Assembly (NCBI GenBank): GCA_016929035.1
Contig: JAFGJP010000267.1
Span: 1 to 5,402 of the forward strand
DNA from: Candidatus Auribacterota bacterium
GTDB taxonomy: Bacteria > Auribacterota > JAFGBW01 > JAFGJP01
Length of the DNA: 5,402 nucleotides
Direction: 5' to 3'
A model generated the notes under the pieces. The model did no database searches and was not told where the DNA came from. It saw nothing but the letters and a program-made list of their open reading frames with translations. The position numbers and the translations under genes are program-made. Every line of letters starts with the position of its first letter. Position 1 is the stretch's first letter. Below, piece after piece: positions 1 through 3,877 of the stretch.

Positions 1-1076
1 AAAGGGATCCATTTGTTATGCATGGCCTCTCCAATAGCTGTCCGGACATCTTCATAAAGGGGTTCGCCGATGCTGCCGGGCTCTTTTGTCCTGTCAAGAA
101 CAGCGATCTTTGTTGCTGTCGGTGGAACGACTTTAACGAACGCCTGAACATCGAACGGCCGGTAGAGATGGACTTTGATAACGCCCAGTTTTTCACCCTT
201 TGCATTGAGATATTCGACCGTTTCCTGGACAGCCTCTCCGCCGGAGCCCATGATGATGATGATTTTTTCTGCTTTCTCATGGCCGACATAATCAAAGAGA
301 TGGTACTGCCTTCCTGTTATGGAAGCGAATTTATCCATGGCCTTCTGGACAATAGCCGGACAGGCGAGATAATATTTATTGACTGTTTCTCTGCCCTGGA
401 AAAAAACGTCAGGGTTCTGGGATGTTCCCCTGATGAACGGATGCTCGGGATTAAGGCCCCTTTTCCTGTGTTGTCTCACAAGGTTGCTGTCAATCATGGC
501 TTTCATATCATCAATGGTCAGTTCTTCAATTTTCTGGATCTCATGGGACACCCTGAATCCTTCGAAAAAATGCACGAAGGGAATCCGGGACTCCAGTGTG
601 GCTGCCTGGGCGATAAGGGCGAAGTCCATGGCCTGCTGGATGCTTCCTGAAGCAAGAAGGCTGAATCCCGTTGCCCTGACGGCCATGACGTCCGAATGAT
701 CGCCAAAGATAGACAGCGCTTGACAGGCCAGGGAGCGGGCTGATACGTGAAAGACAGTCGAAGTGAGTTCTCCTGCGATCTTGTACATGTTGGGGATCAT
801 GAGGAGAAGGCCCTGGGAAGCTGTAAAAGTCGTGGAAAGCGCGCCTGTTGTGAGGGCTCCGTGAACCGCGCCTGAAGCGCCGCCTTCTGACTGCAGTTCA
901 GCGACGATGGGAATTGTCCCCCAGATGTTTTTTTCACCGGCTGCGGATTTGGCGTCAGAGATCTCCCCCATGGGGGAAGAAGGCGTGATCGGATAAATCG
1001 CGATGACTTCATTTGTCGCGTGGGCAACGTGGGCAACAGCGCTGTTGCCGTCATGCGGGACCATTTGTCTGGACAT
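1..1076 (-). CDS. nifJ: Pyruvate:ferredoxin (flavodoxin) oxidoreductase, N-terminal part (3' end beyond window)
   Basis: This enzyme oxidatively decarboxylates pyruvate with CoA to acetyl-CoA and CO2, passing electrons to ferredoxin or flavodoxin in the cytoplasm of anaerobes. Only the first 358 residues are present; the single-chain family is usually about 1,170-1,200 residues. Residues 1-240 form the POR N-terminal domain, with the hallmark YPITPSSPMGE at 28-38. After it comes the domain II region, with VLDRTKEPG near the visible end. From memory of the Desulfovibrio africanus enzyme, the pyruvate- and thiamine-diphosphate-contacting residues Thr31, Glu64 and Arg114 fall at the same numbers here: T31 in YPITP, E64 in LQSEGGASGA and R114 in HVSAR. 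The later iron-sulfur and TPP-binding domains lie outside the window. The ATG at 1076 is chosen because GGAGG sits 5 nt upstream and the protein start aligns with the family. It has its own promoter, so it is probably not co-transcribed with the TPR gene behind it. No frameshift is seen. Confidence 0.96.
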   Translation of the reverse strand, partial: MSRQMVPHDGNSAVAHVAHATNEVIAIYPITPSSPMGEISDAKSAAGEKNIWGTIPIVAELQSEGGASGAVHGALTTGALSTTFTASQGLLLMIPNMYKIAGELTSTVFHVSARSLACQALSIFGDHSDVMAVRATGFSLLASGSIQQAMDFALIAQAATLESRIPFVHFFEGFRVSHEIQKIEELTIDDMKAMIDSNLVRQHRKRGLNPEHPFIRGTSQNPDVFFQGRETVNKYYLACPAIVQKAMDKFASITGRQYHLFDYVGHEKAEKIIIIMGSGGEAVQETVEYLNAKGEKLGVIKVHLYRPFDVQAFVKVVPPTATKIAVLDRTKEPGSIGEPLYEDVRTAIGEAMHNKWIP

Positions 1077-1080
1077 AAGA

Positions 1081-1088
1081 ACCTCCTC
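1081..1088 (-). promoter_or_regulatory. Ribosome binding site of the PFOR gene
   Basis: On the minus strand this reads GAGGAGGT, ending 4 nt before the ATG at 1076. It is a near-perfect Shine-Dalgarno sequence that fixes the start codon and suggests efficient translation. Confidence 0.9.
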
Positions 1089-1142
1089 GATCTGATTTTA
1101 TAGAGTATAGTGAATTTATTAAGCAAATAATAAGGAGAATGA

Positions 1143-1171
1143 AGTATATATCATAAAACAGATTTTGTCAA
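1143..1171 (-). promoter_or_regulatory. Near-consensus sigma70-type promoter of the PFOR gene
   Basis: Reading the minus strand, a perfect -35 box TTGACA (1166-1171) is followed by a 17-bp spacer and a -10 box TATACT (1143-1148, five of six bases match). The flank upstream of the -35 is A/T-rich (CTTAAAATT), like an UP element. The expected transcription start is near 1136, giving a leader of about 60 nt before the ATG at 1076. No operator-like palindrome is evident. The near-consensus boxes suggest strong, largely constitutive expression, as expected for a central metabolic enzyme. A second TATACT at 1105-1110 has no suitable -35 and is not called. Confidence 0.8.
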
Positions 1172-1185
1172 AATTTTAAGGAAAG

Positions 1186-1216
1186 AAAAAGGCACCTGAA
1201 AACAGGTGCCTTTTTT
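1186..1216 (-). terminator. Rho-independent terminator after the TPR-repeat gene (potentially bidirectional)
   Basis: A perfect 8-bp stem (GGCACCTG at 1191-1198, CAGGTGCC at 1203-1210) encloses an AAAA loop. It is flanked by A5 on the left and T6 on the right. On the minus strand the hairpin is followed by TTTTTCTTTC, the layout of an intrinsic terminator. It lies 29 bp after the stop codon of the TPR gene and just before the PFOR promoter, insulating the two minus-strand units. The plus strand also has a T6 tract after the stem, so it could stop antisense transcription too. Confidence 0.88.
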
Positions 1217-1244
1217 CCCGTAGCTGGCAGGAAAAATCGGAGGG

Positions 1245-1640
1245 TTACATTAACCCTTTTTCTGCGGCTATTTTATTGATTTTTCCACGTGCGGCTACAG
1301 CAGGTTTCCAGAACCATCCCTTGGAGTCCCAGCATTGAGAATAGAAATATTTGTCGACAAGCATCTTGTAGGCTTCAAGAGCTTTTTTGTAATCATTTTT
1401 GCCTAAGTAGGCTTCACCCATGATGAAATAGCATGTGCCGACGTCATTAAGAGCCCAGTAATCAAAGGCTTTTTCCTTTGGTGCGTAAGCGTTAAGTTTT
1501 GCCTGCATTTCATCAGCATACTTCTTGTAAAGCTGGACGCATTTTCTGCAGTAGACGAGGACTTCGTCAAGATCGCCGGCGCCAAGAGCCTGCCATGCCT
1601 TGGCTGTCAATGTCTGTGATGTGTAATCACCGAAGTCTAT
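1245..1640 (-). repeat. TPR-repeat unit 4 (protein residues 406-536)
   Basis: Last unit, with four extra C-terminal residues before the stop (ending EKGLM). It begins IDFG, carries an additional cysteine (YCRKC) and has the QCWDSKGWFW motif. The interval covers the unit and the stop codon. Confidence 0.85.
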
Positions 1641-2855
1641 GCCTGTTTCCATAAGAAGGATCTGATCTTTGGCTCCTTCCGAAGGCCTCCAGAACCATCC
1701 CTGCGGATCCCATGACTGGGCATAGGTGTATTTTTCGATGATTTCATTGAACGTTTTTTTAGCTTCTTCATTTTTTCCCTGGATGTAATAAGCCCGGCCA
1801 AGGATAAAGAGGCATGTGCCGACGTCATTAAGAGCCCAGTAATCGAATTCTTTTCCGTCTTCGGCATAGTCAGAAAGAGAAGCCTGCATCTCACGCGCTT
1901 TTTCTCCGTAAATCTCCAAGCACTTATTGACGTAGATCTCGACGTCTCTATATTTCCCGGCGCCCAGAGATTCCCATGCGCGGCTGATGAGCGTCTCTGA
2001 TGTCATGTTGCCGAAATCCACACCGAGCTCGATATTGGTGAGCTGGTCCTTTGCCCCCTGAGCGACTGACCAGAAGAATCCGTTGGAGTCCCAGCATTGC
2101 GCAAAAGAATAATCAGAAATGATTTGATTAAATACTTTTTTAGCTTCTTCAGGTTTATTCAGGCTCTGAAGGGCTTTTCCCTTGATGAAGAGGCATGTGG
2201 CGACGTCGTTGAGAGCCCAGTAGTCAAAAGCTTTTTCCTTGGCAGGAAAATCATTCAGAGTCGACTGCATGTCATTGGCTGTCTTACCGTAGAGAGCCAG
2301 GCATTTGTCTGTATAGATAATGGCTTTTTCATACTCGGCGGATTCGAGCGCGCCCCAGCTTTTCACAGTGAGCGTTTCTGAATTGTAGTTGCCGAAATCC
2401 ACGCCTTTTTCCATACCGAGAATTTCATCTTCAGCGCCTTCGGCCAGTTTCCAGAACCAGCCTCCTGAGTCAAAGCACTGCGCGTATCCGTAATTGCTGA
2501 TAATCGATTCAAAGGCCTTTTTCGCCTCTTTGAGTTTGCCCTGCTCTCTCAGGGCTTTTCCCTTGATGAAAAGGCATGCAGCGACATCGTTGAGAGCCCA
2601 GTACTGATCAGCCTCATCAGCCGGCGCAAAGCCGGTCAGCGATGCCTGCTGTTCCAGTGCCTTGCTGGAAAAAGTCGAGATGCATTTGTCAGTATACGCC
2701 ATGACGGCATCATAGTCTTTTGTTTGAAGCGAAGCCCATGCTCCGGCAGTCAGTGTCTTTGTCGACCCGTCGCCGAAATTGACATTGGCTGCCATAAGAG
2801 GAGATGAAACGAGCATCATCCCGATGACGAGCAAAAGTGTAGTGAGCTTTTTCAT
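1245..2855 (-). CDS. Exported protein of four tandem 127-residue TPR-like repeats, function unknown
   Basis: The protein has 536 residues. Residues 1-23 are a Sec signal peptide (MKKL, hydrophobic core, cleavage near MAA at 21-23) with no lipobox, so it should be periplasmic or secreted. The rest is four head-to-tail units at 25-151, 152-278, 279-405 and 406-536, with no gaps among them. Each begins [VI][DN]FG and contains a TPR-like hairpin (unit positions 11-44), an invariant YWALNDV (61-67), and a clearer TPR hairpin (67-100, of the type LFIKGKALxxxGKxEEAKKxF). It ends with a Trp-rich motif, QCWDxxGWFWK (102-112), and a helix. Cysteines recur at unit positions 34, 70 and 103; unit 3 has Ser at 103, and unit 4 has an extra Cys at 31. 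TPR folds usually bind proteins or peptides, so a scaffold or ligand-binding role is plausible but unproven. The start at 2855 is preferred over a longer frame because of the signal peptide and the GGGAGGG just upstream. It is divergent to a two-component operon. Confidence 0.9.
   Translation of the reverse strand: MKKLTTLLLVIGMMLVSSPLMAANVNFGDGSTKTLTAGAWASLQTKDYDAVMAYTDKCISTFSSKALEQQASLTGFAPADEADQYWALNDVAACLFIKGKALREQGKLKEAKKAFESIISNYGYAQCFDSGGWFWKLAEGAEDEILGMEKGVDFGNYNSETLTVKSWGALESAEYEKAIIYTDKCLALYGKTANDMQSTLNDFPAKEKAFDYWALNDVATCLFIKGKALQSLNKPEEAKKVFNQIISDYSFAQCWDSNGFFWSVAQGAKDQLTNIELGVDFGNMTSETLISRAWESLGAGKYRDVEIYVNKCLEIYGEKAREMQASLSDYAEDGKEFDYWALNDVGTCLFILGRAYYIQGKNEEAKKTFNEIIEKYTYAQSWDPQGWFWRPSEGAKDQILLMETGIDFGDYTSQTLTAKAWQALGAGDLDEVLVYCRKCVQLYKKYADEMQAKLNAYAPKEKAFDYWALNDVGTCYFIMGEAYLGKNDYKKALEAYKMLVDKYFYSQCWDSKGWFWKPAVAARGKINKIAAEKGLM
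1641..2021 (-). repeat. TPR-repeat unit 3 (protein residues 279-405)
   Basis: Third 381-nt unit. It has Ser instead of the conserved Cys in the Trp-rich motif (QSWDPQGWFW). Its YWALNDVGTC core region shares a 33-nt identical DNA stretch with unit 4 (1812-1844 against 1431-1463), which points to a relatively recent duplication or conversion between these two units. Confidence 0.85.
2022..2402 (-). repeat. TPR-repeat unit 2 (protein residues 152-278)
   Basis: Second 381-nt unit, exactly in register with unit 1. It begins VDFG, has the YWALNDVATC core, and carries GFFW where the others have GWFW. All three conserved cysteines are present. Confidence 0.85.
2403..2783 (-). repeat. TPR-repeat unit 1 (protein residues 25-151)
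   Basis: First of four 381-nt units. It is the most divergent copy: it begins VNFG, has AAC rather than [AG]TC before the second TPR hairpin, and carries QCFD in place of QCWD. All three conserved cysteines are present. Confidence 0.85.
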
Positions 2856-2859
2856 ATTG

Positions 2860-2866
2860 CCCTCCC
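2860..2866 (-). promoter_or_regulatory. Ribosome binding site of the TPR-repeat gene
   Basis: On the minus strand this reads GGGAGGG, ending 4 nt before the ATG at 2855. It decides the start in favour of the signal-peptide methionine. The open frame continues 58 codons further upstream, through AT-rich spacer DNA, without such a site. Confidence 0.85.
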
Positions 2867-2934
2867 TGTTTTGGATTTTTGATCCTGTTTCAACCATTGC
2901 ATAACTTACTTTTTGAGTTACAGTTACAGCTTTA

Positions 2935-2963
2935 ATAATAGCCTTTTTCCGGTTGCACGCTTT
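2935..2963 (-). promoter_or_regulatory. Weak candidate promoter of the TPR-repeat gene
   Basis: On the minus strand a -10-like TATTAT (2935-2940) has only AAAGCG (2958-2963) at the 17-bp -35 position, which is a poor match. The 9-bp direct-repeat array begins 2 bp further upstream. A good -10 with a poor -35 next to a repeat array is the usual look of an activator-dependent promoter, but the site is predicted from position and one hexamer only. It implies a leader of about 70 nt. Confidence 0.3.
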
Positions 2964-2964
2964 T

Positions 2965-3000
2965 GCAAAATCTGCAATAAATGCTAAATTTGCTAAAATA
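2965..3000. repeat. Cluster A of 9-bp phased direct repeats
   Basis: Four consecutive 9-bp units begin at 2965, 2974, 2983 and 2992: GCAAAATCT, GCAATAAAT, GCTAAATTT and GCTAAAATA. Each starts GC[AT]A inside otherwise A/T-only DNA. The cluster lies about 110 bp upstream of the TPR start codon. A DNA-binding site array is the most natural reading; chance patterning in AT-rich DNA is the alternative. Confidence 0.6.
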
Positions 3001-3029
3001 TATATAAGCCAAAAAAAAACTGATTTCAA

Positions 3030-3065
3030 GCTAAAATTGCAAAAAATGCTAAAAAAGCAAATTAA
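3030..3065. repeat. Cluster B of 9-bp phased direct repeats
   Basis: Four more units in the same orientation begin at 3030, 3039, 3048 and 3057: GCTAAAATT, GCAAAAAAT, GCTAAAAAA and GCAAATTAA. Cluster B starts 65 bp after the start of cluster A. The 29 bp between the clusters hold a TATATA run, a single GC and an A9 tract. The two clusters look like duplicate operators in the divergent spacer. Confidence 0.6.
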
Positions 3066-3083
3066 AGATATGAAATAAATAAT

Positions 3084-3174
3084 GAACCATGAAGGACATG
3101 AAGATCACGAAGAATAAGATGGTTCGCACGAAGTGCGAAAAAAAATTTTGTTTATTCGTATGTATTCGTGGCTC
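3084..3174. repeat. Degenerate inverted-repeat element with a perfect inner hairpin
   Basis: The left arm (GAACCATGAAGGACATGAAG, 3084-3103, running on to about 3116) and the reverse complement of the right arm (GAGCCACGAATACATACGAA, from 3174 back to 3155) align with a few mismatches and one small gap. Some mismatches would be G-U pairs in RNA. In the middle is a perfect 7-bp hairpin, TTCGCAC-GAA-GTGCGAA (3123-3139). The arms resemble the CCACGAAGGACACGAAG-type intergenic repeats that I recall from many environmental bacterial genomes. No transposase or T-tract accompanies it, so it is not a canonical terminator. It may be a REP- or MITE-like remnant. Confidence 0.5.
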
Positions 3175-3235
3175 AATATACAATAATTCATCAAAGCGTT
3201 CCTTATTTTGTATTCAAAACCACAGGACAAAAGGG

Positions 3236-3264
3236 TTGCCTTTTTACTACTCTGGGATTATATT
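3236..3264 (+). promoter_or_regulatory. Sigma70-like promoter of the two-component operon
   Basis: TTGCCT (3236-3241, four of six matches) and TATATT (3259-3264, five of six) are separated by 17 bp. Transcription would start near 3271, leaving a leader of about 24 nt before the ATG at 3295. No clear Shine-Dalgarno sequence lies in that leader. This placement argues against starts further upstream for the regulator gene. Confidence 0.55.
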
Positions 3265-3294
3265 TATGTAACAAATAAACCAGAAACTTATTGC

Positions 3295-3870
3295 ATGAAT
3301 GAATCCTATTCAATAGAAGAAGCGGCAGTCTTCTGCCAGACGTCCATCTGGACGATCCATCGGCGTATCAAGGAGGGAAGCCTGAAAAGCTTCCGCGCAG
3401 GCGGCGGAAGGACCGTCAGGATAGAAAAAGACGAGCTTGTCCGGTTTATCAGGGAAAACAATATCCCGATGCCTGATGAGCTGGCCCCGTCAGGCAAAAG
3501 GATTCTTATCGTTGATGACGATGAAAAAATCGTGCGGTCACTTGTCAGGTATCTGAAAAATAAGGGCGATTATGATATAGAAACAGCGTCTTCAGGCTTC
3601 AGGGCCGGTGTTCTTATCAAGTCTTTTAAGCCCCAGCTGATCATTCTCGACATCATGCTCGGCGACATCAACGGACGCGAGGTGATCAAGATGCTGAGAG
3701 GTGATCCTGAGCACGGCCACATCAAGGTGATCGCTATTTCTGGATATATCAAGCAGGAGGAAGTCGATGACCTTCTCAAAGCCGGCTTTAATGATTATCT
3801 GGCCAAGCCGTTCAAGCTTTCCGAGCTGATGAAAAAAGTGGAGCATTTCCTGGAGTCGCAGACAACCTGA
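3295..3870 (+). CDS. Response regulator: N-terminal excisionase/MerR-like HTH plus C-terminal receiver domain
   Basis: A cytoplasmic two-component response regulator of 191 residues. Residues 5-53 match the HTH_17/excisionase-type DNA-binding fold: YSIEEAAVF opens it, TIHRRIKEGSL forms the recognition-helix region, and RAGGGRTVRI reads as the wing strand. This closely parallels the MerR-like BldC pattern. A Pro-rich linker leads to a receiver domain at about 68-187. That domain has the acidic pocket D74-D76 (LIVDDDE), phospho-acceptor D119 (ILDIML), S149 (AISG) and K171 (AKPF), all expected residues of an active receiver. Most response regulators have the receiver first, so the order here is reversed. 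The ATG at 3295 is chosen because it sits just before the HTH and downstream of a plausible promoter; the Shine-Dalgarno is weak. The kinase gene follows after 7 nt and is the likely phosphodonor. Targets are unknown, but the divergent spacer with 9-bp direct repeats is the obvious candidate. Confidence 0.92.
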   Translation: MNESYSIEEAAVFCQTSIWTIHRRIKEGSLKSFRAGGGRTVRIEKDELVRFIRENNIPMPDELAPSGKRILIVDDDEKIVRSLVRYLKNKGDYDIETASSGFRAGVLIKSFKPQLIILDIMLGDINGREVIKMLRGDPEHGHIKVIAISGYIKQEEVDDLLKAGFNDYLAKPFKLSELMKKVEHFLESQTT

Positions 3871-3877
3871 TCTCATT

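Noticed and set aside
18..650. A 210-residue open frame on the plus strand.
   Set aside because: It lies opposite the PFOR coding region, whose minus-strand frame is unmistakable by family motifs. Its own translation has no recognisable domain.
3011..3019. The A9 tract as a minus-strand terminator tail.
   Set aside because: No stable hairpin precedes it on the minus strand, and it lies upstream of, not after, a gene.
2990..3020. A sigma54-type promoter on the minus strand (TTGGCTTATA followed by TTTAGCA).
   Set aside because: The GG and GC elements are 15 bp apart instead of the required 10, and the regulator carries no sigma54-activation domain.
2856..3029. An N-terminal extension of the TPR protein starting at 3029.
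   Set aside because: The extra 58 residues are encoded by AT-rich spacer DNA containing the candidate promoter and part of the repeat array. A signal peptide and a strong ribosome binding site define the start at 2855.
2965..3065. The 9-bp repeats as replication-origin iterons or a short CRISPR-like array.
   Set aside because: No DnaA-box cluster or replication gene is present, and the units are far too short and unspaced for CRISPR.
3123..3139. The perfect hairpin as a terminator.
   Set aside because: On the plus strand it is followed by A residues, and on the minus strand by no T-tract, so the intrinsic terminator layout is absent.
3089..3271. A 60-residue open frame on the plus strand in the spacer.
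   Set aside because: Its first part is the inverted-repeat element read as protein, and its end overlaps the operon promoter. There is no ribosome binding site or recognisable domain.
3208..3294. An upstream TTG start for the response regulator, adding 29 residues.
   Set aside because: The extension spans the best promoter candidate and adds nothing to the HTH fold, which begins right after the ATG at 3295.
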